A stretch of DNA of 64,000 nucleotides from Mnemiopsis leidyi (lineage: Eukaryota; Ctenophora; Tentaculata; Lobata; Bolinopsidae), in contig JH153258.1 of the NCBI GenBank assembly GCA_000226015.1, positions 110,587-174,586 of the forward strand, read 5' to 3'. This document shows, piece after piece, positions 1 to 11,999 of the stretch (its first letter is position 1; the number at the start of each line of letters is the position of its first letter). The translations under genes were made by a program, and so were the position numbers. Below the pieces are notes generated by a model. It was not told the origin of the DNA. It searched no databases and worked only from the letters and a program-made list of their open reading frames with translations.

Positions 1-380
1 TTTGTAGTCTATATTGTAGTCTACTTTGTGGTTGGTTTTAAGGAAATACGATTATCACCTGCTAACATTAACAAAACCAAAAGTTAGAAGCACTAGCGCA
101 AAAAGACGAGAAATAATGTAAAGGGAGGTCTAGCCGTTTAATAAAGCACGACAAATTAACGTGCTGGGTCGAAATTGAGTGAAAGTGACACCCGGCTTAC
201 CTCAGACAGGTAAACCTGGACCAATCAAGGTAATCAGGCTAATTACGTCGGTCCTAAATCACCGATAAAACCGATTAATTACGGGAGGGAGCAGGACACA
301 GCTAAACCAAGTAGTTCTAGCATGCTCCTCGTCTTAGCTTGTCTGTACGGAGAAAATGAGAGAGAGCAGCTGTCTTTCGA

Positions 381-538
381 CCAATCAGAGTGGTTGTAAG
401 CAAGTCTTGGCCAATCAGAGTAGGTTCTATAAGTCCTGACCAATCAGAGGGCAGCTGTTAAGCTATGAACCAGTCAGAAAGCAGTGCTTGAGCTGTGAGC
501 CAATCAGCAAGCAGCTCTTAAGCTTTCAGCCAATCAGC
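381..538. promoter_or_regulatory. Tandem CCAATCAG (NF-Y-like) box cluster
   Basis: Six copies of CCAATCAG (one is CCAGTCAG) start near 381, 411, 440, 470, 500 and 530, so they sit almost exactly 30 bases apart. The flanking bases of each copy are also related (AGAG or AGCA, GCAGCT, TTAAGCT), so this is a degenerate 30-bp tandem repeat with the CCAAT core kept in every unit. CCAAT followed by CA or CAG is the classic NF-Y/CBF binding core. A further CCAATCA lies near 221. The role as a promoter or enhancer is inferred; no gene start has been pinned next to it. Confidence 0.5.
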
Positions 539-1184
539 AGTGAGCACCACCACGCTCCTTGGACGATCAAGACCGGTTGGTGGTGCAAGGACTAAGGCCC
601 CGGTTTTTCAATGCAATTTGCACCTGTAGTGTTTTGGAGGGTGTCTGTTAAAGTTGACACCTGCCATGCTTTTGTGTTGGACTTGTCCTGCGTCATGTAG
701 AGCCGGGTTCAGGGGATGGATCAATAGTTTGATTTACAAGACAACTACCTCCTTTTCAGCGAATTGGCCAAGCTCATTAGCTAAATATTGGGGGCTAGAC
801 TATTCAACTAAGCAGAAAATAAAACCAACTTTAAGGGCAAACGACAAATTTCGGCTAGCCTTTCGTCTGGGTAATGTAAACCGACAAACGAACAAGGATG
901 AATGTAGCATCCTGAATTTAAGACATTGAATAATATTATTGTTAGTAATATTCCTGCTGTTTATCTAATTAACTTCGGATTTTCACGATTAACGATGGTT
1001 AGTTAACCCTGTATCTTACACCTTTTACAGCTGAGCCTGAATATACAAAATCTAGATGTGAGTTACAATATAACCCAACATTGTCCAAGTGAGCTACCAA
1101 AAAAGGTCAAAACAGGACAAATGAACGCAAATAAACACAAACAAACCAAACAAAAAACAACCGAACCAATCAAACAAACACAAA

Positions 1185-1320
1185 CACAAACAAACAAACA
1201 AACAAACAAACAAACAAACAAACAAACAAACAAACAAACAAACAAACAAACAAACAAACAAACAAACAAACAAACAAACAAACAAACAAACAAACAAACA
1301 AACAATACAAATAAACAAAC
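1185..1320. repeat. (CAAA)n microsatellite
   Basis: A nearly perfect run of the tetranucleotide CAAA (TTTG on the minus strand), about 30 units, with interrupted copies at both ends. It lies inside the minus-strand intron just downstream of the exon ending at 1325, so the predicted splice donor is only a few bases from the array. Long open frames across it on both strands are artefacts of the repeat. Confidence 0.95.
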
Positions 1321-1324
1321 AGAC

Positions 1325-2142
1325 CTCTGGAAGAAATCTCCTGAACTGAGGGGGGCTGTTCGTTGTCGTAACTCCACTCCAAACTCGCACTCTTCTTCAT
1401 CTTCCTCAAAGGTATGTGATCTTCCCTCTGTACAGTTTCCTCCGGGACGGTCTTCGTCACTAGATCTCTCCAAGTTTGCTGGACACGCGGAGGTTTAGAC
1501 TGGAACACATATCAGGGACAGATTTGTTCACATTTCACAGATTTGTATTACTAGCTGGATAGATGTGAAATACTTCTGGCAGATAGCCCTGATCTTATCT
1601 GCTAGATACATCAAGCATCTGGCAATACCCCCTCAAAACAAAACAATTAAAAATATTTCCAGCTCCTTAACAAAGTTTAAAATATTTCCAGCTCCCAGGC
1701 AACAAGAAAACTTACCTGTATCCGGACTGGGACCCGAGCTTGGAGAGGAAGTTTTCAGTTGTATCGGTTCAGGTTTGTGTTTGGAGTTATACCCAGCAGG
1801 CTTACCCCCAGTTTCAGTGATGATGTAGAGAATCTCATGTAGTCCCGACTGAACGAGACAGTAGTCCATGGAGGCGTTGTCGTGTATCAGAACAAATTCC
1901 CTATCGTGCCGGTTAAACCAGTAGATAGCCAGTACCTTCTCTCTGGAGCAGATAGCGCTGATGTAGGTGAGGAGGTGTTGGTAGTGGGCTGTGGAGGAGA
2001 GGGAGAACTGGGCGAATATCTCCCCTCCATCCACCAGCCCCCGGGTCAGTCCTATCTTTATCTTTGTTTCTGGCATGGTGTTGGGAGTCAGGGCGGTCTG
2101 GCAGGCCAGCCGGAGATCAGTGGTGATCACTCTGTTGGACAT
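1325..2142 (-). CDS. PB1-like domain protein, 5' part of a minus-strand gene
   Basis: Two exons are supported: 1717/1716-2142, beginning with ATG (MSNRVITTD), and 1325-1427. The first ends ACAG|GTAAG in phase 1 and the second begins after TGTACAG in the matching phase, leaving in phase 2 at AG|GTCTGT. Residues about 26-112 look like a PB1 fold: a basic first strand (KIKIGLTRG), a hydrophobic helix, then an aromatic-acidic stretch (IYWFNRHDREFVLIHD) placed like the OPCA motif of aPKC and Par6 PB1 domains. PB1 domains pair with each other in signalling and autophagy scaffolds. After it comes a Ser/Pro-rich linker and an acidic run (FEEDEEEC). Further exons to the left, beyond the (TTTG)n array, were not resolved. 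The splice pairing is good; the PB1 assignment is tentative. Confidence 0.5.
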
Positions 2143-5100
2143 GGGAGGAGCAGCGGTAGGAGAGGGAGGAGGAGTTAGGTGGAGGGGGAGGAGTCATAGT
2201 TCATCTAGCAGCTGGAGTTTACAAAGTGTTAGGTTAAAATCGGATTGCTTTGCTGTTTGTTAAGTCGATTGTAAAGCAATAGAACCGGAAAGAAACAATT
2301 TTTTCTCACGTCAACTGTGATTTTAAGGAAATCGAATAAATATAACAAATTATCACCAAATAAACTGTAATCGCGTTAATTGTCACCTTAAATGTAACTT
2401 GCAAAATTAACGACGTATTTAACTACTAAAGTTTAGAACAGTTCCATGAAAAATTTGAGTAGTTTCCCACTTTGTGGTTAAACTTTATAGTTGCTACGTC
2501 AAACATGAGGCTGTATATTAAAGTAATACAACAAGGATTCTCGAGAATTGATACGAATTAAAATTAAAACTGCTTGAGAATTTCATCGCCAAGGCCGGTC
2601 AAAGCGTGCAGTTTATTAAAACAAAATTACAAAACAAACAAACCAATAAGAACAGTAGCACCTGGTCACGTGACGCGAACCGACCAATGAGGGAGCTCCA
2701 AAGGATACCTGCCGCAACCAGGCGACCCATGCCAGATGAATATAAGCAAGGTACGAGGCTGGTACTCGGCTCGTGTCGGGGGCAACATGACCAAACTGCG
2801 GGGACAGCCCCAGCAGTCATCAACCGGATTGATTGATCGAATATATTTGTATTTCTACTTGAGGTAGGTGGGTAGTGAATATTTGATTTGCTTGGGGTGA
2901 CCCCACGTCCTGGAGGTGTCACGGGCAGAGGTCATTAAGGATTAATGACAAATGGTGGCAAGTTGCCATGAAATATTGATTGAGGTAGAAAATAAATTGT
3001 CGAGGTAGAAATCAAAGTAGAACTATAACAGGAGGTAAGAAAGGAAGAGGAGAGTGGGGAAAAGCAAGACGGTAGACGAGGAAGGAGTTGAACCGGCGCG
3101 AGGCAGACTACTGACTACTATTACAAACTTCTGAGTCGTTGGGCAGCGCACTTCTCTGGTGGAGCAGAAATCTTCAAGGTTAGGAAAAGTCTCGAAAGAT
3201 TGCGTATTTAGAGTGTGCAGAAGCAATGAATATTAACTTAGTAAGACCTAGAAAATCGAGTCTTAAGATCATGTGACCCTGATGAGATGTGTGGCGAGCT
3301 ATTTCTAGTCACGCGTAAACGATACCACGCTTAACTGCGGGCTTGAAACAGTTGATAGAAAGAAAACTGAATTTCGGAATTTCCGAAAGCTTAACAAGTC
3401 TCAAAAATGAATATGATCCCTTACTAGATCTAATGAGGTCATAAACAATGCTCATAACTGTAAACAGGACATTAGTTCGAGTTTTTTGCGATTCAATAAA
3501 TATCGATATTTGGACAAATATGGATGTTGCGCTGGCGGTTGCCGGTTGCATGTCCAGAAAGCACGGTACTAAATATCAAGTCTAGTAAGACAGTAGATCG
3601 GATATCTTACTGCAGAGTATCAATAAGAAAGAAGTTTGTCTCCCAGGAGAACAATGCAATTCGCACTACGTCAGGGTGTAGAGGTCCTGCGTAGTACCGT
3701 GCAGTGGGTCAATAAGCAGGGACTGGGACTTAGGTGCAAGGCGCAGGCTGCTCCGGTTCTGCATAAGGGTGTTACGTCTTGTGGTTGCTGTGTGGATACA
3801 GAAGGGGTGGTTGCTATGTGTGGAGGTATAGAAGGGATGGTTGCTATGAGTGGAGGTATAGAAGGGATGGTTGCTATGTGTGAAGGAAGGAGGGATGGTT
3901 GCTATGTGTGGAGGAAGGAGGGATGGTTGCTATGTGTGGAGGTAGGAGGGATGGTTGCTATGTGTGGAGGTAGGAGGGATGGTTGCTATGTGTGAAGGAA
4001 GGAGGGTTGGTTGCTATGTGTGGAGGTAGGAGGGATGGTTGCTATGTGTGGAGGTAGGAGGGATGGTTGCTATGTGTGGAGGTAGGAGGGATGGTTGCTA
4101 TGTATGGAGGTAGGAGGGATGGTTGCTATGTGTGGAGGTAGGAGGGGTGGTTGCAAGCCTAGCAATACTAGATATGGTTGAAGTGCAGCTAAACTGTTTG
4201 CAAAATCAGGAATGTTAGCAGTAGGGTATTTGGACACGATAACTCGAGTTTTCAGACATTATGCAACTCGAATAGCTAGACTTGGTGCATTAAACATTTA
4301 CATGCTCAAATTGCAACGAAGAGAGTAAGGATACGGAGTTACCAAAGTCCAAATATTCTGATAACCGATAGGTGTAAATAAGTTGAGACGTACCGAACCA
4401 AATCGTCCAAAACTATCGGAGCATTTTGAATTGGCAATTTCCCTTCAGACAGTGCCAAACAAGTTCTACAGTTGGAAATGCAAAATTAACGAAGAGAAAC
4501 GACATCACCAAGATTGGAAATACAAACCAGAGAAGGTTCATCTATAACGTAACTATGACACTATGTACTCTGCCAAAATTATACGGCAGCTGAAAGTGAA
4601 GCGTGGTTAGTAACGGTCAAAACAGCACATCCTTGAAAAGATTCCGATCAATGAAAATCGGCAGAGACATGGCTGAGTAATTATGACAAAATTAATCCTA
4701 ATCGGCTTAACTGCAAAGTGTTGAAATGGAAATAATGCACCGACAGTGCCGTTTTATGTTGTTACAAAAAATGTGAGGTGCTGTAACCAAAGGCGCCAAC
4801 AAGCTTCGTCTAAAGTTTTTATTCGCGAGAAACATTATATTTTTGTAGCGGAGAAGTGTCACAAGATCCCTGAAGACATTGATGAGTGACGACGTCAGGA
4901 GAGAAGGTTACATCACGCCTATCATAGTACTCCAGCAGTACCGCTTAAGCAGAGCGTGTCTGAAACCAAGCCACACGGACAGAATTTTTTGTGAGCTGGA
5001 ATCCTGGAAATCCGTCAGGGAAATACTTTTCTTGTTTTTGAGGGTCATGGAATAGCTGATGTAATTCAGGAACTGTAGTAAAAAAAGGCAGAAAAATGAA

Positions 5101-7329
5101 ACAAAAATCACAATTATTCAAAAAATCGAACCTGAAAATGGAAATATTGTACCAGGAACACAGTTTATTCCAAATTTACACAAACTTAAACAAAACCTCA
5201 AGCCACCACCTAAAAATGAAGTTCACGTCAACTTCCACGTAAGCTTGCGAGTTGTACGAAGTGATTACATGATAACTTTATAACGGGTTAATTACGTTAA
5301 TTAGGATCGACCTGGAGGCCCAATCTGAACCAACTAGAAACATCTCACGTGACCAGAGCACATATCATCGACTTGGTTAATGCCTCGTGCAGAATTAACC
5401 TCCGTGTTTACAAATAAAACGTGTGGAAAGTTCCGGGTACTCTAGAGAGTAAATGTGATAGTCGCCTAGCGACGGTCGCCTAGCGATTTCTGCGCAGTTC
5501 GGAGCATACTTGGACAGCCAAACACGAGTCGGCCGAAGTAGCGGATAACGTAATAAAGTGTGTCGAGCGAGGAATGAGTCAACAAAAATTTTGAAGGTAG
5601 TCGAGGTGTGCGGTGTGGCATGCATTTTGGGTGGCCGTTCGCCGGTTCGCATGTAATCGTCAGGTTGGGATGTAGTGCGGAGAGTTAACGAGAAAAGATC
5701 GCGACGGTTTGAAAACACGATAAAAATGAGAAAGTAGTTATTACAGCTTGTTACTTTGAGTACTCTCAAAGAGTTTAGTTGTCGAGAAAACAATGCAAAT
5801 CGAAATCGTGCTCATTGTTCTGCTAAAATTAATAGCGGAAAATGTCAGAAAAACGTCTGGAAATCGTGCTCGTACGATCAGAATAGTAAGAAAACGGCAT
5901 AAACAACATGGGAACTAGAAAATCGTAATGAAGGAGGGGCGGTTACATAGTTTACGAGCAACGTGAATAGCCGCATTTCCACTCTCCTGTATGGGCGCTT
6001 CCTAAAATGACAGAAATAAAAACTTGAGGAATTTTCAAAGATTCCAAAGAATAAATGAGCAAGAATGGAATTAATGTAGAGGTTCATGCGAGTCATAAAC
6101 ATTTCGTATCTGGTTGAGAATTAGTATTCGGGAGAACAATTGAGAACAACTAACTTTGGATTTCTATTGACCCTTAGCAGGGCAACGTGAAACCTAAATG
6201 ACAAACCCGTTGTGGGTCTTTTCCCTCGACCTAATTAGAAAAATTTCTGCGGGTGCAGCGACGGGTAATTAAAAGTTGAATAAAACCAAGTTGAGAAACT
6301 ATATATAGTCAAGAAACTCGGCAGATGTGCGCAAACGCTAAACGCAGTCATTGACAGCAATTTTGTAATGTAGGCGTGACATCGCCGTTGTCTCAGTCAC
6401 AATGTGGAGAATTGTGTGGCGAGTAGAGATGAAGCGAGGATAAAGATTAGCACGTTTTCTCTGACTAGATATAATCAAAGAGAGCAAAACGCCGAAAAGG
6501 GGATAAGATAGAAGTGGTGACTTGCTCGATGATTGAGAGAGAAGAAAGTAGAGCGGACGCACGTGTAGTTTCATAGTGACAAACTTCGACGTCAAAACTT
6601 CGATGGCAAAAATTCTATTTTCAGGTGATACCGGACCGTTTACGGACAGACAGGTCTGGCTTACTACTGGCACGACCAGAACGGAGAAAACTAAAAAAAC
6701 TTGGAGAACAAAGGAACTTCAAGAGTGAGACTGCACGATCAATCATCACTCTAGATCCGAAAAAAGCATTTGACACCCCAAAATTCTCTTCTCCATGCTG
6801 TGTTCTGGTTATGGTTCTGGAGCTGTAATGACTGAGAATTCCCCGCTGTCATCGCGTGAAGTAGCCCAATGTGCAATCCAAGCTTCCAAGACAGCTAGTT
6901 TAGGTAATAGGAGGGAAGTTCGTGTGAATGGAAGAGAATTGAAGTGACGATGTCTCCGTGAACCTGAAAACTGTTCAAACTCTTCTAGTTCAGGGTTTTC
7001 TGGATTCTTGAAAAATACCGCCCAATTAAATTTTCAGTGCTGAATAATATTGTAGTTGGCAAATTGCCGTCGTCAGGTGAAGAACCAGCAAATAAAATAA
7101 GAGATGGTTCAAAACATCTATAAATATCTTTTAGACACGACGGCTTGGCTGGAAACCACCTCACCGGCATTCAATGTTAATACTATTCTTGTTTAGGCGT
7201 TTAGCGATTATCTAATCAATCAAGGCATAGGAGAAATAGACTTCGAAAGAGGGACCTCTGACAATGCATGAGTCATGACAATTAATTCAATTAATTCTGA
7301 AGATGGATTAAGGGCTTAGTATTGCACTG
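2143..7329. other. Gene-poor stretch
   Basis: No convincing exon chain was found. The region is AT-rich, with a few short open frames that lack splice or codon support. Apart from the 28-bp minisatellite at 3785-4155 I see no structured element. A minus-strand open frame at 4908-5111 with a hydrophobic start could be an exon, but nothing joins to it. Confidence 0.4.
3785..4155. repeat. 28-bp minisatellite
   Basis: About 13 copies of a G-rich unit of the form GGGATGGTTGCTATGTGTGG plus AGGTAGGA. The period is 28 bases (unit starts at 4032, 4060, 4088), with shorter and longer variants at the left end. Because 28 is not a multiple of three, the open frame running into it from 3636 is probably fortuitous. 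Confidence 0.95.
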
Positions 7330-7625
7330 TTGAAGGCAATGTGGTTTCAAGTGGGGAGGGGGCCTTTTTTCAGGCCCTCATTTCGAGCAAGCTCGACTCC
7401 CAGAGGTGTGCACTGATTGTTAACGGGTGTGTTATGTTGTGGGTGGGCCGAAGGATCAACCAAGCTACATGATGTGTACGGAGCAGATATTTGAACGGAC
7501 ACGATTTCCACTGACAGTCAATTCAGAAAATTCATGGGCCGGCACCGTGCCGAGTCGGGTATGATCCGACAATCTCTGCATTGTCTAGATGAGTGCTCTA
7601 CCAATTGAGCTACCGGCCCTATAGG
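7330..7625 (-). mobile_element. tRNA-derived SINE
   Basis: Read on the minus strand, the element begins near 7621 with a tRNA-like head. GGGCCGG pairs with CCGGCCC as an acceptor stem. The D-arm and A box read TAGCTCAATTGGTAGAGC, and there is a B-box-like GGATCATACCC in a T-arm with GTCGG/CCGAC pairing. Extra bases lie between the T-arm and the acceptor 3' strand, and the anticodon stem is imperfect, so it is not a functional tRNA. A non-tRNA body follows toward lower coordinates, ending near the GAGGGCC hairpin at about 7350-7370. The 3' boundary is approximate. Confidence 0.65.
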
Positions 7626-10600
7626 ACTGTTGAAGGCACACACGGCATTATAAATTGCAGGGAAGTGAAATATTGCATATGCATGCTAAAGAGCTAGAAT
7701 AGAAGCTGAAAATTGCAACAGAACCACAATTTACACCAGAAGACTCAGGAGACCTTGGTTAATAGTCATGCACACGTCCTACAATACAGTTGGGAAAATA
7801 TTGTCGATGCCTTTAATGAAATAATCTATAAAGTTTTTATCTCCCGAAAATTTTACCTATCAACTTTCTTTTTTCAAACTTTTTGTAGGGCAGACATTGA
7901 TTGGCAGAACTCTACACAGACCCAATGATACCCAAGACTAAAAACAGACTAAAAAGAGGCAGTTGGATCATACCTTTATTTCGTGAAGGTAAGTGCGACC
8001 AGTCCTCCCGGACAAGACTGACAGACGATCCATCAGGCAGGGCAGGAAGAACGTGCAGGAACTCTGGTTCCGTCCGACTCTGGTACACAACCATCCACTC
8101 TAGTGATGTAATACGGTCACGTGATTGTGTGAGACTAAGTACCCGGGGAACGTTTCAGAGAGACATTTCTCTACCGGAAGTCTACCAGGGTTTAGGAAGC
8201 CTGACTGGAGTGACATAACACACGTTCAGTTGCCATGGAAACCGCGAAAATTACTTTTTGACCGAAGATAATTGGATGATTTCGAGATTATCAGTTGTGT
8301 TTATGCCTGATCGGATTTGACAATTGATATCGTCTGGAACCGGCTGCGCACGTGCGAACTGGTTAATCAGCTAACCTGCAATTTGCTGCTAAATTATTGC
8401 AATCATCACGACCGTAAATTCCGAGAGTAAGACGGTGGCTAATTAACACAATGACGTTATCAAATATAAACAGGTTCGTTTTAAAGACAAAGTACGAGTA
8501 AACAACGCAGTCATGCTGTCTTGATTTGATGGGGAAATTAAACAATCGGCACAGCTGAGGTTATATTTGAATTGGTTTAACGGTTTAAGATATAGAACGA
8601 ACTGACAAGCTGGTTAAGGGTAAGTCACACTACTGTATCTAGTAGAACAAGCCCTCAATGAGTACACGAATATATGAAATACTGACGGAGCTCAACACGT
8701 GCATATAACAGACGCAGTCACGTGACAAAACCACGTGACATTGAGAGAATTAATCTACCGAGTTGACGTGCTGGCTACTCGACTTCTATATGCAGCAAAT
8801 TATTGCTCGGTCCTCCCGTGAAACAAGACAGACTCCCACCGCGTGACGTGAAAATCGACCAATCACAGTGCAGATTGGAGTCACGTGCAAGTTGGTTAAC
8901 CAATCAGAATTGAGTTTGATGCACGTGCAAATGTGAGGACCAATGGTGGGAAATTGGCACTAGACGCACGCAGCGGAGAGGGATGATAGGTTGGCGTGAT
9001 TAGATATCAGAGAAGAGTGGTTAAAGTCCCTATCGACTTGTCAAAGATTAGCGGTTCTATTAGAAAATAACCATAGAATAACGTAAACAAGTCGACAATG
9101 AGGAAATCAATATGATTGGCACTATCGGAATCATATATCTATCAATCACGATGTCTAACTGAGCTAGTTCCCACTGTCAACCCCCAACATTTGGACCCAA
9201 CAGAAACGTACCGTCTGTGAACGGTACAACAAACCACCTACTTATTCTACAGAAACTGGGGAGATAACCTTTCTCAGGGTACTGACCACTGAATCACATT
9301 TAATCAAACGACAAGTCCCCAAAACAATATCTAATCCTGGAGATTAATTCAAACATCGCATTCTATCCTGCATGCCTCCCATAACATCATTAAAGAACAA
9401 CTCACACAACCTGGGCACCGGATTCGTCGGCAGAGTCATCGTGCTTGTTGTGCGAATGAAAACAAGGATTTAACTTGATCAGATTGCTTGGAGTGCTGAT
9501 CGTGGTATATCAGCATATCTATAGTAGTTACCCGGATAGGCACGTTATTGTGGTGAAGTGATTCTTGGGAAATTATACTTATCCTATCATTTTCAGCAGA
9601 ATATTATCTGATTACTGATTGCTTTGGAGTTATCTGAAAATGTACGCCTACTTGCGGTGTTTATGTTTTCATGGCCGTCACAGAAGTTTTAAAGTTAGGG
9701 GAGCGGAAAAAAGAGGAGGAAATGACAAATTTGTTAAAAATTTCTATTTTTGCAATTACGTATCACTTTTAGTACTTCCCGGACCCTCTAATTTTTCAAT
9801 CAAATTTTTCTCTGCTCAGATTTGCTTTAAATTGAACTAGGAGCAAACATCAAATTTAATTCAAAAACGTATTTAAAACTACTAAATAAGGTCAATAAGT
9901 TCCATCCACGAAAACGTAGAGATGAAACAATGAGAAGCTCGGTTCAAATAAATTAAGAAAAATATGCTTGTGTAGTGTGATGTCTATCGGTGATAAATTT
10001 TAAATTAAATACATTTATTAAACATCAAAGTTAGCTGTATCCGCTCAAGAGAACCCAGGCACTGTCATAAGTAAAAGCGGAAAAGTTGAACTACAGCAAC
10101 CTCACTGAAATTTTAATTATAGGCTACTTTGTGACAATTTGCATTGGAGGTCAGACGAAGACTTAATCAAATCTAAAGGAAAGATAATCTTCAGGAGTTC
10201 ATTAACCAATTAATCAGAATTAAGTCCTACTTTTGGCGGTCGAGGTAGAAAAGCTTGTAGCGTTTATTAACAGAGTAGAGATGGTAATTAGGTTATGAGA
10301 GACAGACTATAGTACAAAACAGTCCACCGTCATCAGCAGGACCGAAATTTCATACTTCATTGATTGACGAAACATGGTCTGTAGTCATCAGTAGAGACAA
10401 ATTTCATACTCATAGAGTAAGATTGGATGGCCTGTCTAATTGTCCTTCTATTGTCCTATTGCTATTGCTACCATGTAAAGACTACATTTACAGGAGAAAA
10501 GAAAAAATTCCAACAGAAAGATAAAGTTCAATATGCGTGACGGCTCAGAAACTTTACAAGGAAAAGTAACAATTGCAGTAAATTTGAGGTGGGAAATTGT

Positions 10601-11763
10601 CGCTGTCTCTTTCTGTCAGGTGAAAAGATACGGTAAAATATAAGTCAGGTACAGGTTACAGATATGTTACTAAATCGAACGTATGAATGGACGGACTTTA
10701 AGTTCGGCTGATAAATTTGTCTTTCCTTGATCCTCACACAGAGCGTATTGTAACCACATGCTGTTTTGACAAATTATTTTTTCATTTTTATAACACAATA
10801 AAAATCACAGACGAGATTGTAAATTAGAAGAGGATGTTTACACAAAAAGACTTCCTTTATTGAACAAAGGGAGTTGCATGATAAATCATAACCGATTTTT
10901 CATACACCTGCAATTTTAGTTATTTATAATTGAGTCATTAACTATTTTCCGATCTTTCAACAGTGAGATTTTATAATTTTTGTACCGGAAAATAAAAAAA
11001 TAGTGACACATTTCTAGAGGTGTGAATGCAGAGTGCAGACTGCATCTAAAAACCTGAATATTTATTAGGTTCTCACGCAATTATACCCTCACCAAATATC
11101 GATGTGAAAGGGAACCTAACTAAAACACAAAAATGTGTGCTACATCTATATCTTGGTGGTTGTTTGGACATCCCAAGTCCTAAAAAAAACTCTGGTGCTG
11201 ACGATATCCCATTTCACCCTTACAGAGGCGCCCATATGAAAATTCTGAAAGTCTTCTATAAAATTCTCCAACTAACCTGGACTGTACAATCCCAGATTCT
11301 CAGTTTGGGTCACCATATCTTCTATCTTCACGCCCCATGTCTCCGTGTCTTCTATCTTCCCGCCTTCTATCTCTGTGTCTTGGTTGTCCATGTCTTGTAT
11401 TGAAGAGTAGGAGTTCCTCCAGGATTGTTTCAGAATGACAAGCACTGATAGGTGCTGCTAGGTACAAGCACTGGCTAGACAAATCTTAGCGAATAATAGG
11501 CCGAATTGGCTTCAAAGCGATCTACGATTGGCATTAATTCAATAAGAATGTCATTAATGACCCAGTACGCACATGTGTCAGAACTTTGGTCTTTAGTAAT
11601 AAATCTACTTCTCGGTAGAGAAAGCAAATTTAAGATTGTGACTTATGGCGAATCTATATCTCTTCCTCTATCCCTGAAGCCTAATGCAAGAAATTCTGCT
11701 ATTGACACAAAGCAATCTCAAACAATGGATTTGAAAACTGTCTCAAAACGGCTGATGAAGTAT
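7626..11763. other. Gene-poor stretch with E-box and CCAAT motifs
   Basis: No gene model could be supported. Around 8660-8960 there is a dense group of CACGTG or CACGTG-like E-boxes with CCAAT boxes near 8859, 8900 and 8938, which could be regulatory. A good plus-strand donor (GTGAAG|GTAAGT) at about 7987 has no open exon in front of it long enough to trust. The rest is AT-rich sequence without visible structure. Confidence 0.35.
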
Positions 11764-11773
11764 TGATATTATC

Positions 11774-11989
11774 GGACTGTAAGCGGCGGACTTTGTCAAT
11801 TCGTAGCCCGCCAATGTCCGCCCACAAAACTTTGGTCAAAGCCCGCTAACTGACAGACTTTTTCCGCCCTAAACCCCCAACTATAAGTATAACACGGACC
11901 CTTTAACTTTAAGGCGGAACCGCCAGACTCCGGACTATCTAGCGGATCCAATAGGAACCGTGGCGGACAAAGTTCGCTTACTGTAATCC
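11774..11989. mobile_element. Non-autonomous DNA transposon (MITE), Mutator-like by target duplication
   Basis: A 216-bp GC-richer block is flanked on both sides by the direct repeat TGATATTATC (11764-11773 and 11990-11999), a 10-bp target-site duplication. The ends are imperfect inverted repeats: the left starts GGACTGTAAGCGGCGG and the right, reverse-complemented, starts GGATTACAGTAAGCG, both leading into ACTTTGTC. There is no coding capacity. A 9-10 bp duplication is typical of Mutator-like elements; hAT elements make 8. It should be a multi-copy family. Confidence 0.8.
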
Positions 11990-11999
11990 TGATATTATC

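Noticed and set aside
1058-1508. Four overlapping long open frames on both strands
   Set aside because: They are produced by the (CAAA)n repeat, which lacks stops in several frames. Only the exon at 1325-1427 is retained, on splice grounds.
3636-3995. 119-codon plus-strand frame
   Set aside because: Most of it is the 28-bp minisatellite read through, with repetitive peptide output and no splice support.
3785-4155. CRISPR array
   Set aside because: The units are contiguous, with no unique spacers. The host is eukaryotic, and other arrays in the window are likewise plain minisatellites.
7537-7621. A functional tRNA gene on the minus strand
   Set aside because: The anticodon stem is imperfect and about ten extra bases separate the T-arm from the acceptor strand. 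A body follows, so it is a SINE head.
7901-8218. 105-codon plus-strand frame crossing a strong GTAAGT donor
   Set aside because: It has no ATG near its start, a stop lies directly upstream, and the second half continues past the donor. Composition does not favour coding.
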